Positions 20,253 to 29,932 of a DNA stretch of 64,000 bases are shown piece after piece (positions within the stretch are counted from its first letter, which is position 1; the number at the start of each line of letters is the position of its first letter). The stretch is from NCBI RefSeq assembly GCF_019059575.1, contig NW_024881536.1:434001-498000 (forward strand), read 5' to 3'. Source of the stretch: Amphibalanus amphitrite (taxonomy: Eukaryota > Arthropoda > Thecostraca > Balanomorpha > Balanidae). A program made the translations under genes and the position numbers. The notes below the pieces were generated by a model. That model was not told the DNA's origin. It worked only from the letters and a program-made list of their open reading frames with translations, and searched no databases.

Positions 20253-22464
20253 ATAAGTACTGCGATGGCTTCTTGGGAATTTGATACATGTAGGATAAAT
20301 GGAATTTATCAACGACAATAAGGAAGAGACAAACACATAGGTACTTGAGGATCAGCTTAAAGTTAACCACACATATGGGGGCAGGGTTGTATACCAATCA
20401 AGTCGATTGAATTGATTGATTTGATTCAACGCGTATTTTGAGTTGATTGGATTGAGTCGATTGACTTTTCGAGATGACTGGTTGACTGACTCGTTTGACT
20501 TTAGCGACTGGTTGACTGATTTGATTCCCGAAAATTAGAGTGACTCGTATGATTGAGTCGATTGAATGGAAAGTTCAAATAAGTTTTAGTTGACGAAAAA
20601 TAATGACACCAATTGATGACATCAAAGATCACAAAACTACACTGAAAACTGCTTGTCATCACAACTGCATTATGGGGTAGATGGCCAAATAAAGAACAGG
20701 ACCTAAACATGAACAGCCAACTTTGACTTTCAACTGCAATAACTGCTCCAAGGTGCTAGAACCTGGCGATGCAACTATAAAAAAGTTCATTTTTTTCAAA
20801 ACCGGTTTGGCTCCAAGTACGTTCTTCGACTAAGCACGCGTTTTAGCCAGCGAAACGGCCAAAAACTGAACTTGAGAAAATCGAACGTCGCCTTATTTTA
20901 ACATGTGAATTATTCCCGATAAATTCCATACGTGCTTTTTAGAACTAGACATTAGAACAGTGGTGATGTCATGCTGTTAACTTTCATTGCAATGTAATGT
21001 ATACCTACCATAAACAGAACCGTTTACTCGATTCTGACCACGGCAACAGTGAAAAATGAAGCTTTCCTAAAACTTGTCGACATTTGGTGCCACCGTAGGG
21101 ACATTGGGAGCCAGCTGCCACCAGTGACGTCATCATAGTATGATGATTTTTGAAGATACAATTTCCATGTATTTACCGAACATAATTTGATGAACTGAAT
21201 ATTTTACCGGTAAGAAATTATTGACCAGACGCTGATGTTGCCAAAACTCACGTGAGACCTTCGATAATGAACTTGGAGCCAAACCGGTTCTGAAATAAAA
21301 CGAACTATACCTACCTTTGTGCACTCAGCAGGAAACGTTTTTTTTTTAATCCTGATGATAAAGTGCAAGGCCATAATACTAATAAAGTGTGATTAATTAA
21401 TAATTCACATCTCCACATCTCCTCAGAAACAACCCACTGAACTCTATGAATATCTGAAACCCCTACAAAAATAACTGAAACAAAAGCGCCGTTTTCGTCT
21501 CGCTAATTACGTTTACGTACCTAATTAATAGCTAATTTGCTGCATTGTTTAATTTGCAGCAGAACGTTTGTTGATCCTTTTCTCCTGAGAGCCTAAGCAT
21601 AACATATTTAATATATTTCATTTTCCTTAAAATATTTTACCGAATATTATTAAGTGGTTGTATTTCAAATGAAATAATAATTAAAACGAAATTGGTGTTG
21701 TACAACCGATTTATTTTATGATGATCTACCATACTACATGATAATCAATGACGTCATCTTACCAAAAAATCAAAAGACGTAGAATAAGGAGTATAAAAGC
21801 TTAGCATACTTATTGGCAAAACGTTTTCTTTGTTTTTTTTTCGCAGTCGCACCGTGCCGTTTTCGCGTTTTAATTTTCCTTGTTCCTACTTCCTTTGTCC
21901 TTAACTTATCCTGTGGTTCCAGAGTCCCTGTCCTCTCCATTTCCTTTTAAATATATTTTTAATCCTCATCCCTATCCCCCAGTCCTAACAGTTTCAAATT
22001 GTATTGCAATAAAATGTTTTGAATTCTTCACATATAACCTATCTACCTTCGTTGGTACTGTTGGTAGCCAGTGACACATCTAGGCAGGTAAGTAGGTACC
22101 TACCTGCTTTCCTGCTGTCTTCATAAACCATACCTAATGAGTTGTCAAATTTGTAGCACATTTTCAACACTTTCATATGGTGTCAGTGTGGCATGAAACC
22201 TAGCTAGGTTCATTATGTTCAGGGTTCAATTCAGAAGAGCTCCGCATACGGCATAACTCACATAAGAGACAGACAGGGGCCTTACATGGGGTAGATGGCC
22301 TGATGACTTAGCTGGAATATGGCCAAAATTAAATTGACAACTTTTAGGTGAAAGGTGGTGATTTGGGGCGAGTCAACTACTGGGTTATTTTGCATCCATT
22401 AAATGAAACTTCTGCTCCAATTCTACCCATTGGACCTCAATATCATGATCCACCTGTCCATCAC

Positions 22465-23090
22465 TACTATGAACGTCAAACCCCTTGAGACCCCACTTTT
22501 TTGCGATAATTTTTAAATGCGTCAACTTTCGTTGACAATATTCTGGCAATGCATATTTCAAAACCTGCCGAAACTTTTATTACTAAGGTATTTTGACGCC
22601 AAACGATTATGGAAGGTACTTCTCATTCACTCGTAATGTTAAGGTCAATTCAGGCCCGGGCAGAGGCTTGGGCTCGGCCACACTCGAGCCCCGCCACCAG
22701 CGCCATCTGCTCTAAATGCCATCTACCAGCGCCCGCTACCGCTACCAGCTACCGCCCACCATCAAGCCTGAATGGAGCGAGAGACGCGAGTGACCGGTCG
22801 CCGGGCAAGGAGCGCCGGAGGGGTAGGGCGGAGCTTAGCGCTGACGTCATTACGTGGCTCCGCCCCATGAGCGCGTAGCCTCTACCCAAACAGCAGATTC
22901 GTTCCGTGAAATTTAACATTACGAGTGAATGAGAAGTACCTTTCATAATCGTTTGGCGTCAAAATACCTTTGTAATAAAAGTTTCGGCAGGTTCTGAAAC
23001 ACACATTGCCAGAATATTGTCAACGAGAGTTGACGCATTTAAAAATTATCGCAAAAAAGTGGGGTCTCAAGGGGTTTGACGTCCATAGTA
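22465..23090. mobile_element. Foldback element with GC-rich centre
   Basis: Inverted arms of about 180 bp (22465 to about 22650; about 22905 to 23090) start TACTATG.ACGTCAAACCCC. They differ at only a few bases. The 250-bp centre is strikingly GC-rich and differs in composition from the arms. No clear target duplication. Nested in the hAT-like element. Confidence 0.8.
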
Positions 23091-23172
23091 GGTATCCTTC
23101 CTTATTGCATAGAAACTTTGAATGGCATGGCAATTTATAATTTTAAATGACAATATTTTTATGTTTCTTCTG

Positions 23173-23210
23173 TAGGTAGGTAGGTAGGTAGGTAGGTAGG
23201 TAGGTAGGTA
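23173..23210. repeat. (GGTA)n microsatellite
   Basis: About nine TAGG units just outside the foldback. Confidence 0.95.
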
Positions 23211-23438
23211 CACCAGACTGCTATGGACACTTTTCCAAGTTGGTGGGGCAAAAAACCTAATGTATGTCTTGGTTTGAGTCGTTTGAATGAGTTGATTGAT
23301 TCCTTTCATTGTCGCGTTTGAGTCGATTGAATCAATTCCCGAAAACTGCTCTGACTTGATTGATTTGATTGGTTTCCCAAATTTGTCGTGATTGAATTGA
23401 TTGCTATTGATTGAGTCGTATACAACCCTGTATGGGGG

Positions 23439-24254
23439 CGAACTGCCATTTTCGTTAAGTAAAAAAAAAAAATAAAAAAAATCATCGTGTCAGGGCTGTG
23501 ACGAAAAATAAGTGGCCTAAATCTGATGAGAAAACAGGATTTGGGGGTACCCTAGGTTTGGCTCCTTGGGCTGGTGCCCCCCCTTGTCTCAAATCGTTCC
23601 GCCGCCGATGGACGCGCCGACGGGACCTCAGCCGGTGGGACCTCCAGACGCGGTTCAGGGACCTTCGCGGCATCGGTTCATGTATGCAATGCATGTACAT
23701 ACCGTGTACATGCATATGTAATAAAGGTATATCCATTCGAAGATACAGGCCTGAGCGGAAAAGGAACTACCTATCTATATCTTTAGAATGTTTACACTTC
23801 CCAGCCAGTGCGTGTAACTAGGAAAAAAGTTGTCATTAAATTAACCTTGTTTGTGTCTTAGGAAATGACTGTGCGATCAGTTGTGGTAAATTATAAATGC
23901 ATGCACCTGCTGTACGTATGAAAACATTTACGTTTCAAGTGCATAAATGTTCAAATGTAATGTCATTATCGTTTTCGCCGTGAAACCGATTTAGAAGCTG
24001 TAGGTAAGGAGTACCGCAGACGAGTATAAGCAGTGATATTTGCCACGTCTGGCTCAATTACGTCCGATGGTGATGGACCACCCCGCCACAGCGGTAATAT
24101 GCGCCACTTACCGGCGCAGCTGGCATCCCGACCACTGTTTGCATGCGTCCCGTGGCGATCCGCCTTGGCAATGAAAATATTTAGCGGCGCGAATTGGTGT
24201 GGTCGATAGCCGGCACAGACGGCGGCCGGTCCATGTGCGCGGCCGGTACCCGCG
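23439..24254. other. Unassigned interval
   Basis: A-rich tract at 23461-23480, then mixed sequence with GC-rich patches (23570-23670, 24060-24250). No gene supported. Confidence 0.4.
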
Positions 24255-24255
24255 G

Positions 24256-24423
24256 GACGCTGTTCCCGGACGGACGGGGGACGCCTCTGGTGCCTACGGA
24301 ACGCTGTTCCTGGACGGACCGGAGATGCCACAGACCTACGGGACGCTGTTCCTGGACGGACCGGAGATGCCACAGACCTATGGGACGCTGTTTCTGGACG
24401 GACCGGGGACGCCTCAGGTGCCC
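24256..24423. repeat. 42-bp minisatellite, four units
   Basis: Units begin about 24256, 24298, 24340 and 24382 (GGGACGCTGTTCCTGGACGG...). Period 42 is a multiple of three, so frames stay open and give repeated TLFLDGP peptides. There is no other sign that it is coding. Confidence 0.85.
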
Positions 24424-24974
24424 ACCGGCTGTCGGCGCCCAGTAATTACACCGATAGCCTCACTGCCCGCACCGAACCACTGATGCTATTCCACTGGCAA
24501 TTTTGTATCTGGCCTGTTGTGGCGTTGTGCTAGCTTTTTGCAGCTTCAGTTCCCGAAACGTCTTTGTATACGATTATTGCACACAGGCGAAAAATTAGCT
24601 GGGGAAGAGCACCGGACGCTGGCTACATCAAAGTCATTAAGCCGATGGGAATCCGGAACGGAGAATGATCCAAATGACATGAAGATCATGACATACAATG
24701 ATATACAATCATGCTCATGAAAAGCATGATTGAATATTATTCAACATATTTGCGACTTCAAGATTGGGAGGACTTAGTCTTAGACGAAGGATTGAATTGC
24801 TTTTGCTTCCTTTTCCTTAAATATCTCTGAGCTGCCCGACCGTTCTATTACAGGGCCGGTCTGTCTCTCAACAATCCGCAGTGCTCAAATGATTTGTTTC
24901 TCGTAAATCACCGGAAAACTAATATCGGGCTCCACGTGTTACACGACCGTTCTCGCTGTGAGCTGTCCGAGTCG
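24424..24974. other. Unassigned interval
   Basis: No gene or repeat recognised. Confidence 0.35.
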
Positions 24975-24978
24975 TTAA

Positions 24979-26154
24979 CCCGCGCGGGGCTGGGGGGGGG
25001 GGGGTAAATTTTACCCCCCCTCGCGAATTTTTGCGATATCTAAAAAACGGCGGCGCGCAGCGCCGCCAAACTTTCAGTACCTTTTTTTACATCAATTTGA
25101 CACCTTCCCTGAAAATTTGAGCGAAATCCGTCGGAAAATTTTTGAGAAATTGACGTTTTAGTGACGTCATGTTCGCCATTTTCGCCTCAAAAACGGCAAA
25201 AGTTCAAACGCCGCTAACATCTTCATTTTTAAAGGAATCAAGACGTAACAAAAAAGGTTATACGTAATTTTACTTTGTCTATGAAATGGCTATCTCGGTT
25301 TTTTGAAAATTTTGGATTTTGGCCTAATTTTTTTCAAAAAACTGATTTTTTTGGGAAAATCATTATAAAATCCAAAATTTTGAGTCTATCGAAAAAACCG
25401 GAATATATATCAGAGAAGTGGTCTATGTGCACCTACATACCAAATTTTGGAAGAATCGGTTCAAAAATGTGGGAGTTATTCAAAATTTTATGACGTCACG
25501 ACACACAAAATTTTTGAAAAATGACTTTTTTAGAAGTTCTAGACCTCGTACGGAAACAAAAATAGCACCATTCGATTCGCCGTGAAAAACTGCATCAGAT
25601 AGACACCTTTTTAGGCCTTAACAACCAACTTCAAAATTTGACCTCACTTGACCTGACCTTGACCTGACCTCGACCTGAAATTCATCCAGAGGTGGTCCAT
25701 ATCACTTATTGAGTGTGCCTATTGAATTATATGAGTAAAATGACCCATAAAACATGTGTCGCACATGCCCTTTTCTATATTTTGTTTTTGGTGACCTGAC
25801 CTGACCTGACCTGACCTTGACCTTGACCTCTGAATGATATTGTATGCAACTTATATTGTCTTGGTAGCCTAAGAACACGTTTTGGGCGATCAGTCTCAGT
25901 CCATGACTCCATTCTTCGGCAACTACGGTGCAAGGCCGATACTGTAGAAACTTGCAATTTGTACCCTTGACCTGACCTTGACCTTGACCTCAAACTTTAA
26001 ATTAAGTACATGTTTTTAGTAGTTCGTGATGAGAGCTTTCGATTGGCGTTTGAATTTTCCAAATCGGACCATTAGTTCGGGAGATAACAGGGGGGTAAAA
26101 TTTACCCCCCCCCCAGCCCCGCGCGTTCGGCTGGAGACCCCAGCCCCGCGCGGG
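24979..26154 (+). mobile_element. TTAA-flanked element G1
   Basis: 1,176 bp between perfect TTAA copies (24975-24978; 26155-26158). Ends are CCCGCGCGGGGCTGGGG and its complement. Hairpins GGGGGTAAATTTTACCCCC-like lie inside both ends, and the right end motif is duplicated after a short spacer. The left interior has GGCGGCGCGCAGCGCCGCC and TTTCAGTACC. Direct TGACC/TGACCT repeats are at 25630-25675, 25790-25830 and 25965-25990. Homologous to G2 at 41855-43027. No protein gene. Confidence 0.85.
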
Positions 26155-26158
26155 TTAA

Positions 26159-27262
26159 CTATGTGTGACAGCTGGCGGCGAGAGGTGGCCCCGGCCACTG
26201 TCTAACAGTCTGACAAATTACACCAACAGGCTCAGTGCTGTGCCCCCCGGAGAAGGTCACAACGCGACCAAAGAGAACCACTTTTTTAATGTGACCAACG
26301 TTTGCGTCGACGTCAAAAAAATCAAAGACCAAAACATTTGAATAAAACACAAAATGAGCATAACAATGCTAATGGATATTTCTCTTATATTCCAAGCTAC
26401 AAACCAGCTATAGGTATATTTCCGGAGGACATAACCAAATATTTGGGCTTAGTGGAAACTGACTAACTAGTACCTAACAGTGAGTGGGTTGGTGCTGTGC
26501 TGTGCCTATCCCGTCGGCAACAGTAAGTCCGATGATCGTGGTTAGTGGAATAAACGATATAATAATAATAATAATAATAATAACTAGTAGGTACTCCGTT
26601 GATTTAATAACGCTGGAAGCTTTGGTACGCTAGGCGTGCTACCATCACAGCTTATGAGAAAGCTATCTGTCAAAGGCAGCATACGAGTAAGTAACGTTCG
26701 CTTGATCGCAGCCTTTTACCTACTGATCACCGCTAAGTCACGCTACGCGATGGTCCTCTCCTCGGCTTTGGACTGCGTCTGAAAAGCTACCGTTTCGCCC
26801 ATTGGTTCCGCTCGGGTGCATAGCGCTCATCCCAAGAGTCATGCTCATCACTGAAACGTTTTGACCTGGTTCCTAGCCTTCCCGATCCGGTGATTTTGTG
26901 CTCCGATAACCTCAACTCAGCATTTCTGTGTGTCTATTTGCGCCGACCTCGTCTCGGCGTGTCACAGCCGTCTCCGGGCGCATGAGCAAACGTGTCAGCG
27001 AGTCCGTTAGTGCTCGGAGCACGTGCAAACTGGCACGGCGCTGCCGGCGGAGCGCTTTTTCGCGGCGCCGTCAAGACGCAGGACCGCGACGCTACCGGGC
27101 TGCGAGTCGCCGGGGCGCGCCGGACCGTGTTCTAGTACAAAGCCGGCGCGGCGGCGAGCGCGGCCGCAGAGCGCGCTCCTCCACTGCCGGCGGCACCGTT
27201 ACCCAGTGGCGCTGGAGACCCTGCCGCCGCCGCCGCCGCAGTCGTTCGTGCGCCGGAGTCCG
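26159..27262. other. Upstream region of the type II membrane protein gene
   Basis: Holds an (AAT)n microsatellite (26561-26583). It becomes sharply GC-rich from about 26930. Probably contains the promoter and 5' untranslated region of the next gene. No TATA box is evident. A frame open further upstream (from about 27023) starts at GTG and is not taken as coding. Confidence 0.4.
26561..26583. repeat. (AAT)n microsatellite
   Basis: About eight AAT units. Confidence 0.95.
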
Positions 27263-28804
27263 ATGAGGGTGGTCTGCTCCAAGAGGTCTGCGGCAGAAGG
27301 CGGCGCGATGCGGACGCACGGCGGCCCGGAGCGTTACCGGCTGGTGGTGGTGGTAGGTGTGCTGCTGGTGGTGATGACGGCCGCCATCGTGGGCGTCACC
27401 GTCTGGGTGGTGACGCAGCAGACGGCCGGCGACGCCGCGCCGCGCCGGCCCTCCGAGACCGTGGTCAACTATGTCGGCTGGGAGGAGGTGCCGCCGCCCG
27501 AGAGCGACTCCCACATTATCTCCGGCGACCAGCGGCAGCAGGTGAGCGCGTCCACTGCTGAGCCGACCACCACCCGGAGCGGCCTGGACAGCGCGCAGAT
27601 CCAGGCCAGCCTGGCACAGCTGGGGCCCAACCGGCAGCTGCAGCTGGACCAGCTCCAGCCGGGAGACTACTCCCAGAACGTGGCCGACGTGATGAAGCAG
27701 CTGCAGCAGCAGCAGGACCAGCTGGGACAGCAGACTACGCAGCGGCAGCAGCAGCCGATTCGCCACGGCGGCACCATTGAGGGGTACGGCGTGCTGGAGA
27801 CGTACCAGCACGACCTGCCGCCGGCGTGGCCGTCCGGCCCCGGCGCCAACCCCGACCGCATGGGTCAGTCCTTCGAGGGTGTAGCGCAGCCGTACGACCC
27901 CGCTTTCTCGGCGCCGGGCAGCGGCGGGGCTTGGAGCGGTCCCGGGCGGCAGCAGCTGGGTCACGAGGGCCAGCATCAGGAGGGGATGTACCGCCCGGGA
28001 GACCGGTACGGGGAGCGGCCCGCAGACCCGGCGAACGCAGGCCGCGGCGGCCAGCCGATGGGTCTGCGGCCGTTCCGCGGCGAGTCCGATCGGGCGGCGT
28101 TCGCGCGCCGCGGCGAGCAGGAGCGGCCGCGCCGTCCGCCGTTCCGCAGTCGCGACGCGGCCAACCGCACCTACGCAGCGGCCGACGACCCGGCGACCAA
28201 CGCCGGCCTGGACCTGGCCGTGTCCGGCTGGTCGGCCTTCTCGTTCGGCATGTTTCTGCTCAAGAAGCTGGTGCAGATCATGGGCTACGGCCGGCAGTCG
28301 CGCATGGTGCCCGACGAGTCGAGCATGTTCCTGCGCGCTCTCGACGTCGCCGGGAAGATCGTCGGTTTCGACGCGACGGAGGAGCTGTCGGTGCTGGGCG
28401 AGGGTCTCTCCGAGGCCCGATCGTTTCCGGAGACGGGTCCCGAGGACACCGCCGAGCCGGAGATGTCGCGCGTGGACCTCGTCAACGGCCTGTTCCGCGT
28501 CGGTCTGAACATGGTGAACCTGTTCACGGCCGAGGGCGAGCTGAACATCTCCGAGTGTCTGTGGGGCGCCTACTGCGAGGACCTGCAGCGGCGCAGCGCC
28601 GACGGCACCGTCGACGGCATCGTCGCCAAGGTGAACAGCATCGGCCTGAAGCTGATCCGCGGCGACGTGCGCGACTACATCGGCGTCGGGCAGATGATGG
28701 ACATGGTGCGCGACTTCGAGGGCAGTCAGTGCCAGAAGCTGTTCCCGGCGTGCCACGGCCGGCAGGCGGTACGGTTCGTCGGGGACCTGTTCGGCGGCGC
28801 GTGA
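27263..28804 (+). CDS. Uncharacterised type II membrane protein, intronless
   Basis: The frame gives 513 aa from the ATG at 27263, or 498 aa from the in-frame ATG at 27308, which has the better start context (G at -3). A short basic N-terminus precedes one hydrophobic segment (about residues 27-50), so a single-pass protein with the C-terminus outside the cytosol is likely. Next come a Ser/Thr/Pro stalk, a Gln-rich stretch (about 115-170) and a Gly/Arg/Pro-rich linker. A compact region follows at about 310-500: a hydrophobic helix (GWSAFSFGMFLLKK), acidic segments, and four cysteines in two groups (CLWGAYC near 432, CQKLFPAC near 490) that could form two disulfides. I do not recognise the family. 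The stop is TGA at 28802-28804. GC content is far above the flanks, as for the other host gene. Long antisense frames across it are composition artefacts. Confidence 0.78.
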   Translation: MRVVCSKRSAAEGGAMRTHGGPERYRLVVVVGVLLVVMTAAIVGVTVWVVTQQTAGDAAPRRPSETVVNYVGWEEVPPPESDSHIISGDQRQQVSASTAEPTTTRSGLDSAQIQASLAQLGPNRQLQLDQLQPGDYSQNVADVMKQLQQQQDQLGQQTTQRQQQPIRHGGTIEGYGVLETYQHDLPPAWPSGPGANPDRMGQSFEGVAQPYDPAFSAPGSGGAWSGPGRQQLGHEGQHQEGMYRPGDRYGERPADPANAGRGGQPMGLRPFRGESDRAAFARRGEQERPRRPPFRSRDAANRTYAAADDPATNAGLDLAVSGWSAFSFGMFLLKKLVQIMGYGRQSRMVPDESSMFLRALDVAGKIVGFDATEELSVLGEGLSEARSFPETGPEDTAEPEMSRVDLVNGLFRVGLNMVNLFTAEGELNISECLWGAYCEDLQRRSADGTVDGIVAKVNSIGLKLIRGDVRDYIGVGQMMDMVRDFEGSQCQKLFPACHGRQAVRFVGDLFGGA

Positions 28805-29641
28805 GCGGGCCGCTGCCGAGACGCTGAGTACGGGAGGGTGTGACTTGGTGCCCATCAGATCCACTCACGGGATCGTGAGCACATTGTGATTCGTGAATGC
28901 TGTTTGATGTTTTAGAGACAGAGTTGAGACAGAGTTGTAGGCGGTAGGGCATGCCAGCAGTTTGGCTACGTAGTCATGTTTGTTGGTGATGGCGGCTATT
29001 CTAAGGATGAGGGATGGGACTTGAATAATCCATAATAGGCCAGTTGCACCAATGTTCGAAAGATGTATGTTCGTTCTGTTTTGTTTTCGTTTTGCAGTAG
29101 GATATTGGCCTTACATATCACATCAGGTTTATTACCGTCGATGTTAATACCGTGTTGCACCGCGTGTATTCCACATCTCAAGGAGCTGGCTTTCATTGGG
29201 TACCGATTCTGTGCCGTGCAATCACCACGCTCGTACGTTCGCGTCTCGCCGCTGCCGCCGGCACGCGGTGCCCGCTCATCACGCGCCGGCCCGGCGTGGC
29301 GCGGCGCCTCTCCCGCGCCTGCGGGCCGCGGGCGGGCGTGCAGCGCGCTCCCGTGACCGTCGGGCTCCGGTGGGCGCCGAGCGGTCTGCCACGGCCGGCG
29401 CGCGCGGCGCCCGGCCCGGCCCGGCCCGTCGCCTGGTTTATGTGGCCCGTCGCGCCAGGTCGCGGCCGCTGCCGGTTTGGGTCACTGTGTCAGTGAGGGC
29501 GCCACAGCCGTACTGGTAACCGGACCGGTGACACCGCGACACCGAGCGACCGGCATCACCTGATTTAGTGGCATTGTTTTATTGTGTCCGTCTGTGTGTG
29601 CATGATACACTGATGATATTCATGGTGGATAGTTTGTTTGA

Positions 29642-29647
29642 AATAAA
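29642..29647 (+). promoter_or_regulatory. Possible polyadenylation signal AATAAA
   Basis: First AATAAA downstream of the stop at 28804, implying an 840-base 3' untranslated region. Its use is inferred only. Confidence 0.35.
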
Positions 29648-29903
29648 CCCTTGTATGCTGTCAAACAATCATCAAGTGCCATTTGGAACTCGATTTGGAA
29701 CTCGAGCGCGGAACTTGCGACGCGCTCCTTGCCGGGAATTAATCCTGGTCGATCATTTAAAAGGCAAGAAACTTATGTGTCTGACAACCAGAAATGTCTC
29801 TGTGAAGGGAAGAACTTCAAATGGAGTCGGATAACGCTGCACGGCTGCACCAAGAAGGGGCGGCGGCGGGGGCAGCCCAGATGACCGCATTGCATCCGCC
29901 GGT

Positions 29904-29932
29904 GGCGGGGGCGGGGGCGGGGGCGGGGGCGG
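29904..29932. repeat. (GGGGGC)n tract, G-quadruplex-prone
   Basis: Four to five runs of five G separated by single C on the plus strand. Such spacing favours G-quadruplex formation. Confidence 0.8.

Larger units (their letters stand above)
20382..23430. mobile_element. 3-kb hAT-like element with perfect 8-bp target duplication
   Basis: Terminal inverted repeats CAGGGTTGTATAC and GTATACAACCCTG are flanked by identical TATGGGGG copies (20374-20381; 23431-23438). Both subterminal zones are rich in GATTGA/TTGATT words (20395-20560; 23265-23420). I see no transposase reading frame in its 3,049 bp. It contains a foldback at 22465-23090 and a smaller inverted pair near 20790-20820 / 21265-21300. 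Confidence 0.85.

Noticed and set aside
23173-23210. CRISPR-like or regular repeat array
   Set aside because: It is a simple GGTA microsatellite. No array in the window has spacers between equal repeats.
27023-27262. Upstream 80 codons of the membrane protein frame
   Set aside because: They begin at GTG with no ATG, look like translated GC-rich leader, and the hydrophobic anchor follows the ATG at 27263 or 27308.
27826-28827. 333-aa alternate plus-strand frame
   Set aside because: Arg/Ala/Gly-rich shadow of the real gene.
27092-28864. 590-aa minus-strand frame antisense to the membrane protein gene
   Set aside because: Very high GC makes stops rare on both strands. The antisense product is Arg/Leu/His-rich without domains, whereas the plus frame has a signal anchor and ordered composition.
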